Below, one piece after another: positions 1 through 7,819 of a stretch of DNA of 64,000 bases; positions within the stretch are counted from its first letter, which is position 1; every line of letters starts with the position of its first letter. Made by a program: the position numbers and the translations under genes. Origin of the DNA: Clostridiaceae bacterium (GTDB lineage: Bacteria; Bacillota; Clostridia; Lachnospirales; Lachnospiraceae); the NCBI GenBank assembly GCA_910575795.1, contig CAJTGE010000028.1, positions 1-64,000 of the forward strand. The letters run 5' to 3'. The notes below the pieces were generated by a model. The model saw only the letters and a list, made by a program, of their open reading frames with translations. It was not told the origin of the DNA and ran no database searches.

Positions 1-1087
1 GCCTGGGCCCCACCAGGCTCATTTCCCCCTTTAAAATGTTGAAAAGCTGGGGGAGCTCGTCGATCCGGCACGCGCGGATGATACGGCCCACCTTTGTGAT
101 CCTCGCGTCCCGCCCCGTGGCCGGGACCGGGGCGCCCTCCCGCTCCGCGTCCACCACCATGCTGCGGAACTTAAGCACCTCAAAGACCCGGCCGTTTAAG
201 GTGGCGCGTTTCTGTCTAAAGAGGGCCGGGCCGCCGTCCTCCAGCTTCACCGCCAGCGCCGTAAGCGCCATAAGCGGGGAAAGGAGTACAACTGCCGCCA
301 GCGAGAACACGATATCCGCCGCCCGCTTCACCACCCGCTGCTCAAAGGTCAGGCCGCTGTTCCTTGACAGCAGGATCGGCGTGTCAAACAAGTGCTGGCT
401 CTCCGCGCTGCGGATTAAGATGTCCGATATCTTGGGGCTCGTATACGTCCGCACCGATGTCTCATAGCAGTATTTAAGTATCCGGTTGCGCGGCGGCGTG
501 GGGATGTCCCCGATCACGACGCCTTCATATTCCCGGATCCGCTCCGCGATGCGTTCCATGCCCTCGGATATATGTATGGTTTCACAGATGATATAGCGGT
601 CTTCACGGCTGTGAAACTTCCGCACCAGCCCCAGGTTCGGGCGGTCGCCGTACACCATCAGCACCCGCCGCGGCGGGTAGGCCCGCAGGTAGCACGCTGT
701 GCTGGCCATGCCCCAGAGGATGGTGAACACGCACTGGGCCGCGGACATGGCCAGCAGCGGGATGAAGGTCTGGAAGCGTTTCGTCAGGAGCGTGATTACC
801 AGGTAGATCACCGCGTCCGCAAACAGCAGGCTTAAGCTTTGGGACCAGATCAGGTGGAATGCCTTAAGCGCCCCGATCCGCCAGCCGCTGTACATATGGG
901 CAAAGAGGAGGATGAGCAGCGTGTAGAACGCGGCCATCAGCCAGTTGCCCTTCCGCTGGAACGGGCTCTCCATCAGCCCGTTGTAACAGGCCATCCATGT
1001 GCAGTAAAACACCCCGGCCTGCGCCGCTGTGAACAGCAGCGACAGCAGGAACCGGAGCATCCGTTTGTATTGTTCGTATTTTTGCAT
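1..1087 (-). CDS. Exopolysaccharide sugar transferase (undecaprenyl-phosphate glycosyl-1-phosphate transferase), partial
   Basis: This gene runs off the left edge, so its C-terminus is missing. The frame is open from an ATG at 1087 with an AGGAGTG ribosome site a few bases upstream. The first ~110 residues form four hydrophobic segments. A middle region follows, then the cytoplasmic catalytic domain of the WcaJ/TuaA family, including 'FKVLKFRSM'-like text (here VLKFRSMVVDAE) and the ELPQLFNILKGEMSLVGPR signature at the cut end. The family loads the first sugar phosphate onto undecaprenyl phosphate at the membrane to start a repeat unit. Its position behind two NusG-family antiterminators fits the first structural gene of a polysaccharide operon. 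The substrate sugar cannot be told from sequence. Confidence 0.9.
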   Translation of the reverse strand, partial: MQKYEQYKRMLRFLLSLLFTAAQAGVFYCTWMACYNGLMESPFQRKGNWLMAAFYTLLILLFAHMYSGWRIGALKAFHLIWSQSLSLLFADAVIYLVITLLTKRFQTFIPLLAMSAAQCVFTILWGMASTACYLRAYPPRRVLMVYGDRPNLGLVRKFHSREDRYIICETIHISEGMERIAERIREYEGVVIGDIPTPPRNRILKYCYETSVRTYTSPKISDILIRSAESQHLFDTPILLSRNSGLTFEQRVVKRAADIVFSLAAVVLLSPLMALTALAVKLEDGGPALFRQKRATLNGRVFEVLKFRSMVVDAEREGAPVPATGRDARITKVGRIIRACRIDELPQLFNILKGEMSLVGPR

Positions 1088-1123
1088 TTGTATCCACTCC
1101 TGCTGCGATTTTGTGACAGTTCT

Positions 1124-1291
1124 TTACCCGTACAATTCCCTGTAGCACGCCGGGCAGAGCTGGCCTGCGCCTTCTATATAGAAACGCCGCCGGCTGGTTT
1201 CTAAGTCCACCGGCACATCCGTTTCCCTCTTACATACCGCGCAGCGCTCGTACCGCGCCTTTTTTCTGTCCTGCATATCGGTTTTTCTCAT
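1124..1291 (-). CDS. Small zinc-ribbon-like protein (55 aa)
   Basis: Short reading frame starting at ATG 1291 and ending in TAA, just upstream of the sugar transferase on the same strand. It contains two CxxC pairs (CAVC near residue 17 and CPAC near residue 47) about 28 residues apart, as in a small zinc ribbon. The rest is charged, with no signal peptide or membrane segment. The function is unknown. Its place between a NusG-like gene and the first glycosyltransferase suggests it is co-transcribed with the polysaccharide operon. Confidence 0.6.
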   Translation of the reverse strand: MRKTDMQDRKKARYERCAVCKRETDVPVDLETSRRRFYIEGAGQLCPACYRELYG

Positions 1292-1358
1292 AACTTACAG
1301 CCCTTTATATCGAATAAGTGAATATCCCTTTATATCTCATATTCCTTCCCGTCTTGCT

Positions 1359-1973
1359 TCACGGATCCCCTTCCAGACGGATCCCCATCTGAACCCGCCT
1401 TGCGCTCCCAAGAAACGGGATTTCCACCACGACATAGCGTTTGCGCAGCCTCTTTTTCACAATCCGGTCCGTATAGGCCGTAAGCGCCCCGCCCGCCCAT
1501 AGGATCTCCCCGTCTTCATCCACCTTAACCGGGGAGCGCCGGATGATAAAGTCCTTATCCCCCTGCGCCATCTCCTTAAGGAGCTGTTCCTCCCCGCTCT
1601 CCACGGCCTGGAATACGCAGCTTTCATGGTCCGGACCCGCCCCGGCCGCGCCTTTCACACGGGCCCCACCGCCCGCCCCTCCTGCGCCGTCCGCGCCTCC
1701 CGCGCCGCCCAGCAGCTTTGTCAGCCTGGGGACGCGTCTCAGCGCATGGAACAGTTCGCCCGCTGCCCCGGCCTTTTTCGTCTCATCGATTTCCGCAAAC
1801 ACATACGAGGGAAAGAGCGGTTCCACATGGACGCGCAAACGCCCCTCCAGCCGCCAGACGCATTCGCGGCGGATCACGAAGCATTTTTCATAGCAGCTCC
1901 CTTCCAGGACCCGGTCGATGGCGTCCGCCGCCTCCTGCTCTTTTCCTGTCATGGTCTGGATAACATACCACAT
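1359..1973 (-). CDS. NusG-family antiterminator, second LoaP-like paralog (204 aa)
   Basis: NusG N-terminal (NGN) domain from residue 1 (MWYVIQTMTGKEQEA, then the LFPSYVFAEI strand) and a C-terminal KOW-like segment (residues ~150-204, AYTDRIVKKRLRKRYVVVEI). A Gly/Ala-rich linker (about residues 95-125) separates the domains and is longer than in ordinary NusG. The start at ATG 1973 is chosen because it begins the NGN strand and follows a GGGAAAGGGG site; the upstream open frame has no homology. LoaP-type paralogs ride with RNA polymerase and suppress termination in long polysaccharide or polyketide operons. It lies between another NusG paralog and the transferase, so it likely acts on this operon. 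Confidence 0.8.
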   Translation of the reverse strand: MWYVIQTMTGKEQEAADAIDRVLEGSCYEKCFVIRRECVWRLEGRLRVHVEPLFPSYVFAEIDETKKAGAAGELFHALRRVPRLTKLLGGAGGADGAGGAGGGARVKGAAGAGPDHESCVFQAVESGEEQLLKEMAQGDKDFIIRRSPVKVDEDGEILWAGGALTAYTDRIVKKRLRKRYVVVEIPFLGSARRVQMGIRLEGDP

Positions 1974-2064
1974 CGAAACGCCCCTTTCCCACCCGGGCAG
2001 GCTCCGCCATCCGGGAAGCGATTCCGGCCCCCGGGCCTTCTTTCCCTCCCCGGCTCCATGGCTG

Positions 2065-2106
2065 TTTTGTATACGATTCCTTTCCCATGTCCGAATGTAT
2101 ACAAAA
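2065..2106. repeat. 10-bp perfect inverted repeat upstream of the second NusG-like gene
   Basis: TTTTGTATAC at 2065-2074 is matched by GTATACAAAA at 2097-2106, with a 22-base spacer. It lies in the 221-bp gap between the two antiterminator genes, about 90-130 bases ahead of the second one. It could be an operator or an RNA hairpin in the leader. LoaP is known to recognise leader RNA hairpins, but nothing here proves that role. The rest of the gap (1974-2194) shows no gene. Confidence 0.5.
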
Positions 2107-2194
2107 TCCATGCCGCCCTGTGTCCCACTCTTCCCCCGCCCATGGCATAAGACCACACACGGGTTACCAAATGTTCTTTTATACAATTTCCGCC

Positions 2195-2737
2195 TCACCC
2201 GGCCCGAACTGTGCGCACCGGACAAAACCGGCCGTCCTGCTCCAGCGTCACGCCGAACAGCACGGGCTGGATCCGGCCAAACAGCTCCACCTGCGCCAGC
2301 GCAAACCGTTTATGGAGGTTCAGCTTTATGATCCGGTTTAAATAGCCGTTCAGAACCCCGTCCGCCCGGACAATCCGGCTGTCCCCGTCCAGGGTCAGCC
2401 TGGTCACGCCCATGGGCTGGTTCAGATCCCTGCCGCATACATGCTTCAAAAACGCCAGATCAGCCGGCTCCACGGGAGTGACGGACGGAAACTGCGGAAA
2501 ATCCCCGGAGCGTTTAAGCTCTTTTTCCAGCGCCCCGGGGCAAGCCGTACGGACAAATATATACCCCGGAAACAACACATCCTCCAAAAAGCGCAGCGCC
2601 CCGCCGGAGCGGAATACTTTTACTTTCCTGAGAACCCGGCACTCCTTAAAGAGGCCGGGCGTTACGGCCCGCTGTACAAGCTCAGCCGCTTTCTGTTCCC
2701 TTCCCGGGACGGTTTTTAACACATACCACTGCTCCAT
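2195..2737 (-). CDS. LoaP-like transcription antiterminator (NusG family, 180 aa)
   Basis: Begins MEQWYVLKTVPGREQKA, a typical NGN-domain first strand, with the conserved LFPGYIFVRT strand near residue 65. It ends in a KOW-like domain (about residues 125-175, GYLNRIIKLNLHKRFALAQVEL). The start at ATG 2737 is preferred over the upstream in-frame start because GAGG sits 8 bases before it. Members of this family bind polymerase and allow read-through of terminators in long exopolysaccharide operons. It is the first gene downstream of the candidate invertible promoter at 2776-2978, so its expression would be switched with the promoter's orientation. Confidence 0.85.
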   Translation of the reverse strand: MEQWYVLKTVPGREQKAAELVQRAVTPGLFKECRVLRKVKVFRSGGALRFLEDVLFPGYIFVRTACPGALEKELKRSGDFPQFPSVTPVEPADLAFLKHVCGRDLNQPMGVTRLTLDGDSRIVRADGVLNGYLNRIIKLNLHKRFALAQVELFGRIQPVLFGVTLEQDGRFCPVRTVRAG

Positions 2738-2775
2738 TTGACATACCTCTTCTGGCATTACAGCCGTCTATGGAT

Positions 2776-2800
2776 TTCGTAGAATAACGTAATCTACGAA
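2776..2800 (+). repeat. Left inverted-repeat site of candidate invertible promoter
   Basis: Near-palindrome with arms TTCGTAGA and TCTACGAA around a 9-base centre. Its first 16 bases (TTCGTAGAATAACGTA) are identical to the reverse complement of the right-hand site at 2954-2978; overall 23 of 25 positions match. Two palindromic sites in opposite orientation are what a tyrosine or serine recombinase needs to invert the DNA between them. Confidence 0.75.
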
Positions 2801-2953
2801 AGGAAACTGTGTTGAAATTTATTTAATTGTCTGATTTACTTTTCAGTGATTTTTAATTAAGAAATTCACAAAGAATATTTATAGAATTTTAAAACATTTT
2901 TGAGAGAAACTGCTATTGAAATCAGGGGAAAACCGTAGTATAATGAATGAAAT
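2801..2953. promoter_or_regulatory. Candidate phase-variable invertible promoter segment (153 bp, OFF orientation)
   Basis: AT-rich segment bounded by the two inverted 25-bp sites. It has no gene. The only good promoter lies at its right end and fires rightwards, away from the loaP-like gene at 2737. Inversion would move that promoter next to the left site, firing left into loaP with a leader of about 65 bases. The minus strand of the present orientation shows no comparable -35/-10 pair. This layout matches invertible promoters known to control surface polysaccharides in gut bacteria. Confidence 0.75.
2916..2944 (+). promoter_or_regulatory. Sigma-A promoter inside the invertible segment
   Basis: TTGAAA at 2916-2921, a 17-base spacer and a perfect TATAAT at 2939-2944. 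The predicted start near 2951 falls at the edge of the right inverted repeat. As written it transcribes toward the 3' end of the epimerase gene, where it would be antisense. Confidence 0.8.
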
Positions 2954-2978
2954 TTCTTAGAATACGTTATTCTACGAA
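2954..2978 (-). repeat. Right inverted-repeat site of candidate invertible promoter
   Basis: Near-palindrome with arms TTCTTAGAATA and TATTCTACGAA around CGT, one arm mismatch. Read on the minus strand it matches the left site at 23 of 25 bases. The half-site TATTCTACGAA recurs once more, at 6654-6664. Confidence 0.75.
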
Positions 2979-3173
2979 GCGCCTGTGATATGGTTTGCCG
3001 TATTTATTCCCTTTTATATAAAATCACCAACATCGCTGAGAAAAAATAATCCACAGAATCCTTACAAAAATCCAGGCTGTCATTAGACGTCAAACATCGG
3101 TTATGTCCTGCGCTCCGATGTCTTATTTGCTTAAGAAACCCCAATAGCGAAGTATTACAGGCCGTAATTACCG

Positions 3174-3213
3174 CAAAAAAACAGCGGGCCAGCAATCCTA
3201 TATTGATGGCCCG
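3174..3213 (-). terminator. Rho-independent terminator of the UDP-sugar operon
   Basis: On the minus strand, stem CGGGCCA/TGGCCCG is followed by CTG and seven T. It lies 14-50 bases past the epimerase stop codon, so it closes the ugd-uxs-epimerase operon before the invertible segment. The region 2979-3173 otherwise holds no supported gene. Confidence 0.85.
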
Positions 3214-3226
3214 TACATATCACCCG

Positions 3227-4255
3227 TTACACCTGCCTATCCGGGCGCTCTCCATAATACGTTTTATACCACTCCACAAACTGCTCCAGCCCGTGTCTAA
3301 GCCCCGTATCCGGCGCAAAGCCGAAATCGCGCGTCAGATCCTCCACATCCGCATACGTCTGGTACACATCCCCCGGCTGCATGGGCAAAAGCTCCGTCTG
3401 CGCCTTCTTCCCCAGGCATTCCTCCAGAATCGCCACAAAATCCAGAAGCTTTTCCGGGTGGTGGTTTCCGATATTGTAGACCTTATACTGAACGCCGTTC
3501 TCATCCTCTCCCGGCGCAGCAAAAAGCATAGCCCGGATCCCTTTCACGATGTCATCCACATACGTAAAATCGCGGTACATATCGCCATGATTAAAGATCT
3601 GGATCGCCTGCCCATTTAAAATCTTCCTCGTAAAGGAAAAGTACGCCATATCCGGCCGACCGTAAGGGCCGTAAACCGTGAAAAAGCGAAGGCCCGTGGC
3701 AGGAATCCCGTAAAGCTTGCAGTATGAATACGCCAGCAGCTCATTCGACTTTTTGGTCGCCGCATACAGGCTCACCGGCTGATCCGTCTTATCCTGTGTC
3801 GAATAGGGAACCTTTTTATTTGCCCCGTACACAGAGCTCGATGAGGCGAACAGCAAATGGCTTACCGGGTAACGGCGGCAGCATTCCAGTATATTAAAAA
3901 AGCCGATCAGGTTCGACTCCACATATGCCTCCGGGTGGTCAATGCTGTAGCGCACGCCGGCCTGAGCCGCCAGGTTTACCACAATCCCCGGACGCTCCCG
4001 CTCAAACACCGCCTTCACCCCCTCCATATCCGCCAAATTAATCCGCTCAAACGAAAATTCCGGATATTCCCTGAGGATCGCAAGGCGCGCCTCCTTTAAA
4101 CTGACCTCATAATAATCATTTAAATTGTCTATGGCAGTCACCGAAAAGCCTTCCTCTAAAAGCGCCCTGCTCAAATGAAAGCCGATAAAACCCGCCCCGC
4201 CGGTTACCAGAATCTTCCCGTTCTCTTTGCCGCCGTCCGTCCTGCCTGTCTCCAT
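3227..4255 (-). CDS. UDP-glucuronate 4-epimerase (SDR family, 342 aa)
   Basis: Extended short-chain dehydrogenase/reductase. The NAD-binding GGAGFIG motif is at residues ~19-25 after a short hydrophilic N-terminal extension. The YAATKK (YxxxK) catalytic motif is near residue 155, followed by GLRFFTVYGPYGRPDMA, typical of the CapI/LpsL/WbpP group. These enzymes interconvert UDP-glucuronate and UDP-galacturonate in the cytoplasm. The start follows AGGAGGGATAACAG, three bases beyond the stop of the UDP-xylose synthase gene, so it is the third gene of the operon. It supplies charged sugar donors for polysaccharide. A UDP-GlcNAc-type epimerase is less likely given the neighbours. Confidence 0.85.
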   Translation of the reverse strand: METGRTDGGKENGKILVTGGAGFIGFHLSRALLEEGFSVTAIDNLNDYYEVSLKEARLAILREYPEFSFERINLADMEGVKAVFERERPGIVVNLAAQAGVRYSIDHPEAYVESNLIGFFNILECCRRYPVSHLLFASSSSVYGANKKVPYSTQDKTDQPVSLYAATKKSNELLAYSYCKLYGIPATGLRFFTVYGPYGRPDMAYFSFTRKILNGQAIQIFNHGDMYRDFTYVDDIVKGIRAMLFAAPGEDENGVQYKVYNIGNHHPEKLLDFVAILEECLGKKAQTELLPMQPGDVYQTYADVEDLTRDFGFAPDTGLRHGLEQFVEWYKTYYGERPDRQV

Positions 4256-4258
4256 CTG

Positions 4259-5200
4259 TTATCCCTCCTGAATGATTCCCCTGAAATATGCAATTGTCTT
4301 CTCAAGTCCCTCTGTCAGCCCGACTGACGGTTCCCAGCCAAGTTCCTCCTTCGCAAGCCGTATCACCGGCTGCCGCTGCGCGGGATCATCCGGCGGCAGA
4401 GGCTTATAGACCAGCCTCGATCGGCTCCCTGTCAGCTCAACTACCTTGCGCGCCAGCTCCAAAATCGTAAATTCACCCGGGTTCCCGATATTGCACGGCC
4501 CCGTAAAATCAGCCCTGGAATTCATCATCCGCACCATGCCTTCAATCAGGTCGTCCACATAGCAGAAGCTTCTCGTCTGCGTGCCGTCCCCATAAATCGT
4601 GATATTCTCGTTTTTCAGGGCCTGTACGATAAAATTGCTGACCACGCGGCCGTCGTCCGGATTCATGCGCGGCCCGTAGGTATTAAAAATACGGATCACC
4701 TTGATCTCCACGCCGTGCGAGCGGCGGTAATCAAACATCAGGCTCTCCGCCATCCGCTTGCCCTCGTCATAGCACGAACGCACCCCAATGGGGTTCACAC
4801 AGCCCCGGTAGCTTTCCTCCTGCGGATGGATCTGCGGATCGCCGTACACCTCGGAGGTCGATGCCTGCAGAATCCTCGCATGAACCCGCTTGGCCAGGCC
4901 CAGCATATTCATTGCGCCCAGAACACTGGTCTTGGCCGTCTTGATAGGATTGTACTGATAATGGACCGGGCTCGCCGGGCAGGCCAGGTTATAGATCTGA
5001 TCCACCTCCACGTAAAGCGGCGCGGTGATGTCATGGCGGATAAACTCAAAGTACGGATTGCCGAGCAGATGCCGGATATGATCCTTTCTGCCCACAAATA
5101 AGTTGTCCGCACAGATGACGTCATTCCCCTCCCGCACAAGCCGCTCGCACAGATGGGAACCCAAAAATCCGGCTCCCCCGGTCACAAGCACCCGGTTCAA
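4259..5200 (-). CDS. UDP-glucuronate decarboxylase / UDP-xylose synthase (313 aa)
   Basis: SDR protein beginning [19 protein letters not shown] (GGAGFLG cofactor loop), with the UXS hallmarks [26 protein letters not shown], a YDEGKR catalytic motif and [10 protein letters not shown]. The length is that of bacterial UXS. It oxidises and decarboxylates UDP-GlcA to UDP-xylose, using the product of the upstream dehydrogenase. The start is TTG, with GGGAGG five bases upstream. It overlaps the ugd stop by four bases (TTGA), so the two are translationally coupled. Its product and that of the epimerase draw on the same UDP-GlcA pool. Confidence 0.9.
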   Translation of the reverse strand: MNRVLVTGGAGFLGSHLCERLVREGNDVICADNLFVGRKDHIRHLLGNPYFEFIRHDITAPLYVEVDQIYNLACPASPVHYQYNPIKTAKTSVLGAMNMLGLAKRVHARILQASTSEVYGDPQIHPQEESYRGCVNPIGVRSCYDEGKRMAESLMFDYRRSHGVEIKVIRIFNTYGPRMNPDDGRVVSNFIVQALKNENITIYGDGTQTRSFCYVDDLIEGMVRMMNSRADFTGPCNIGNPGEFTILELARKVVELTGSRSRLVYKPLPPDDPAQRQPVIRLAKEELGWEPSVGLTEGLEKTIAYFRGIIQEG

Positions 5201-6549
5201 TTTCCCTCCCTGCCGATCACCGGGCGCGCGCCAATCTGGTAATATTCCAGGCCGTACCGGGCAATCCGCTTCGGGCTGTACTGATTTCTTCCGTCAAAAA
5301 TAACCGGCTCGCGAAGCCGGGCCTTAATCTCATAAAAATCAGGGCTCCTGAACTCCTTCCACTCCGTAACCAGCACCAGGGCGTCTGCCCCCTTAAGCGC
5401 CTCATACTTGGTGTCGCAGTAGGTCACGCGATCATTTCCCTTTAAGTAAAATTCCTTTGCATCCGCCATGGCCTTGGGATCATATGCCTGCACCGCCGCG
5501 CCCGCCGCCGTCAGCTCAGAGATGATCGTCAGCGCCGCCGCCTCGCGCATATCGTCCGTATCCGGCTTAAACGCAAGCCCCCAGATGGCAAAGCATTTTC
5601 CCGACAGATCTTCCCCGAAACGCCCGGTGATCTTCTCCACCAGCACCCGTTTCTGCGCCTGGTTCACGTCCTCCACGGCCTGCAAAAGCCTTGTATGGTA
5701 GCCGTACTGGCCCGCGGTGCGGATCAGCGCCTTCACATCCTTGGGGAAGCAGCTTCCGCCGTACCCGCAGCCCGGGTAAATAAAGGAATAGCCGATCCGC
5801 CTGTCGCTGCCAATGCCCATCCTCACTTTATTCACATCCGCTCCCACGCGCTCACAGATATTGGAAATCTCATTCATAAACGAGATCTTCGTGGCAAGCA
5901 TGCAGTTTGCCGCATACTTCGTCATCTCCGCGCTGGCCACGTCCATGACAATAAAATTTTCAGTATTCATCACATACGGCTTATAGAGCTCTTTCATCAG
6001 CTCCGCCGCGTCCTCGCTGTCCGCGCCGATCACGATGCGGTCCGGTTTTAAGCAGTCGCTTACCGCCGATCCCTCTTTCAAAAACTCCGGATTGGAGATC
6101 ACGTCAAACGTCAGATCCGAGCCGCGCCTGTCAAGCTCTTCCTGTACCGCCTCCCGCACCGCCGCGGCCGTCCCCACCGGAACCGTTGATTTATCAACCA
6201 CATACATGTGGCGCGCCATATAACGGCCGATGTCCTTTGCCACAGCCGTCACGTACTGCAGATCCGCGCTCCCGTCCTCGCCCATCGGCGTCCCCACCGC
6301 GATAAAGCAAATCTCGCACTGCGCCAGCGCTTCCTCAATGCCTGTCGTAAAGCGCAGATGTCCCTGCTTCCGGTTCCTCGCCACCATATCCGCAAGACCC
6401 GGCTCAAAAATGGGGATGATCCCGTTGTTTAAATTTTCAATCTTTTTCTCATCCACATCCACACACCAGATTTTATTGCCCATCTCCGAAAAACACGCGC
6501 CTGTCACGAGGCCCACATATCCGGTTCCAATCACTGCGATTCTCACACC
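5197..6549 (-). CDS. ugd: UDP-glucose 6-dehydrogenase (450 aa)
   Basis: Rossmann motif GTGYVG at residues ~7-12, the STVPVGT segment, the active-site cysteine in [13 protein letters not shown] (near residue 260) and the [15 protein letters not shown] signature of the UDP-binding domain. It converts UDP-glucose to UDP-glucuronate with two NAD+. The GTG at 6549 is chosen because AGAGGAGAG lies six bases upstream; the in-frame ATG nine codons earlier would bury that site. It is first in a three-gene operon feeding UDP-GlcA to the two downstream enzymes. Confidence 0.95.
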   Translation of the reverse strand, partial: GVRIAVIGTGYVGLVTGACFSEMGNKIWCVDVDEKKIENLNNGIIPIFEPGLADMVARNRKQGHLRFTTGIEEALAQCEICFIAVGTPMGEDGSADLQYVTAVAKDIGRYMARHMYVVDKSTVPVGTAAAVREAVQEELDRRGSDLTFDVISNPEFLKEGSAVSDCLKPDRIVIGADSEDAAELMKELYKPYVMNTENFIVMDVASAEMTKYAANCMLATKISFMNEISNICERVGADVNKVRMGIGSDRRIGYSFIYPGCGYGGSCFPKDVKALIRTAGQYGYHTRLLQAVEDVNQAQKRVLVEKITGRFGEDLSGKCFAIWGLAFKPDTDDMREAAALTIISELTAAGAAVQAYDPKAMADAKEFYLKGNDRVTYCDTKYEALKGADALVLVTEWKEFRSPDFYEIKARLREPVIFDGRNQYSPKRIARYGLEYYQIGARPVIGREGN

Positions 6550-6653
6550 AATCTCTCCTCTTTTTGTTAAACGCACCGCCTGTCAGGCATATGCATAAAC
6601 TCCAGTTGGAATATCGGCGGATTTGGGAGAAATATAAGGATTGAATCTCAAGG

Positions 6654-6664
6654 TATTCTACGAA
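6654..6664. repeat. Isolated half-site of the invertible-promoter repeat
   Basis: TATTCTACGAA, identical to the outer 11 bases of the right inverted repeat at 2954-2978, lies upstream of ugd. The other half of the palindrome is not preserved. It may be a degenerate third recombination site or chance. Confidence 0.35.
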
Positions 6665-6688
6665 ACCTGGCATCCGTTTCCAGTCAAT

Positions 6689-6723
6689 AAAAAGCGCCTG
6701 AGCCGTTCATTTGACTCAGACGC
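6689..6723 (-). terminator. Rho-independent terminator behind the decayed AAA ATPase gene
   Basis: On the minus strand GCGTCTGAG pairs with CTCAGGCGC around a 12-base loop, followed by TTTTT. It ends transcription coming from the ATPase remnant before ugd. Confidence 0.75.
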
Positions 6724-6822
6724 CTGGCTTCTCCCTCATCTATTCCTGCCCAGCACACACACTCCTGTTTATTGGGACATAAACACGCGCCCTCCTGTTT
6801 TAAAACAACCTACGCCGCCTCA

Positions 6823-7367
6823 CTAAAATGACAGACAAAATGTCGCCGTTTCATCCCGGTCGATATAATACCCTCGCAGTTGTGCCAGGAAATCTATAAA
6901 TACCTGATTGTTGGCAGCGCTGTCGGCCTCGTCAATCATCAAAACAATCGGTTTTTCCGCCTCCCTGCATACCGCGCTCAAATAGCGGAACAACTCAACC
7001 AAATCCAGCCCTCCCTCGTCTCTTTGCAGGCTCATTTTAAAGTCTTCCAGAACATTTTTAAATCCGTCCCGCTCCCCCTCAATCTTCATTAAAAATGACT
7101 TCGCAAACACTGCCGAGCATGTTCATTGCAAAATTTTGCAGCGCTCATCTCTTTTTGAAAATCGAGGCTGATGACAAGATAATCCTCTTTTAAAAAGCGC
7201 CCCAGCGCCCGCAGAGTCATCGTCTTCCCATACTGCCTGGCTCGGTTTATGGTAAAATACTGCCATGCATCCACCATGGAGCGGATTTGCTTAAGCCTAT
7301 CCGTGAAATCTACCATATAGTGAAGTTCCGGCTTACATGCCGCGCTTACATTAAAATATCTTGCCAT
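6823..7367 (-). pseudogene. AAA-ATPase-like protein remnant (frameshifted and truncated)
   Basis: The first frame (7089-7367) begins MARYFNVSAACKPELHYMV and carries a Walker A-like RARQYGKTMTL. The second frame (6823-7110) continues with FLMKIEGERDGFKNVLEDF and a Walker B, PIVLMIDEAD. The two overlap near 7100, so one frameshift splits the gene. The product also stops after ~180 codons, before the C-terminal PD-(D/E)XK nuclease part expected in this AAA_ATPase-like/DUF1703-type family (usually over 500 residues). It is a dead copy of a family that is often multicopy in Clostridia and Bacteroidetes. Confidence 0.8.
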
Positions 7368-7652
7368 ACAGCGCTCCTTTCAAAAATCATGTTCCATCTG
7401 TACAGGATCATTCTGTTTTCAAAAGCTTTTTATACGTTGTGTCTCAATGGCCACAGAAGGATCCTTATGTATGGATTATACCGGCTCTCTATAAGTTTTT
7501 CAATAGTAACAGCCCAGATAGTGCGAAGCAAACGGCCCCTTCACGGCTTAACTTACCCGGACATGACAGAATATCATTCCGCAGATCCACAAACTCAGCC
7601 GCGCTTGACTTCCGCCTGCATTCATATTATAGTTCATGGAGAAAGTCAACAA

Positions 7653-7712
7653 CCCCGCTGCAAGCAACGGGGCGTCAAACTTGCAGCGCTGCAGAGCAGC
7701 GGGGTATTTGAC
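7653..7712. repeat. Structured intergenic element with nested palindromes
   Basis: CCCCG(7653)/CGGGG(7668) forms one hairpin. GTCAAA at 7674-7679 pairs with TTTGAC at 7707-7712 and encloses the perfect palindrome GCAGCGCTGC (7683-7692). The 7368-7819 gap that contains it shows no gene. It may be a repetitive extragenic element; no second copy was seen in this window. Confidence 0.45.
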
Positions 7713-7819
7713 CCTCGCGGCAGTCGCCAAATGTGCATGCAAGCATGCCCACTTGGCTCGTTGCTCGCGGGAATAAAACAGCCAGCGGCTGGAAACATAT
7801 AAGAAAGGAAGATTTTATC

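Noticed and set aside
3004..3195. 63-residue open frame on the minus strand beside the invertible segment
   Set aside because: No ribosome site, no recognisable pattern, and it overlaps the terminator of the UDP-sugar operon.
7287..7802. 171-residue plus-strand frame in the gap before yitT
   Set aside because: Runs through the palindromic intergenic element and the antisense of the ATPase remnant; no family features.
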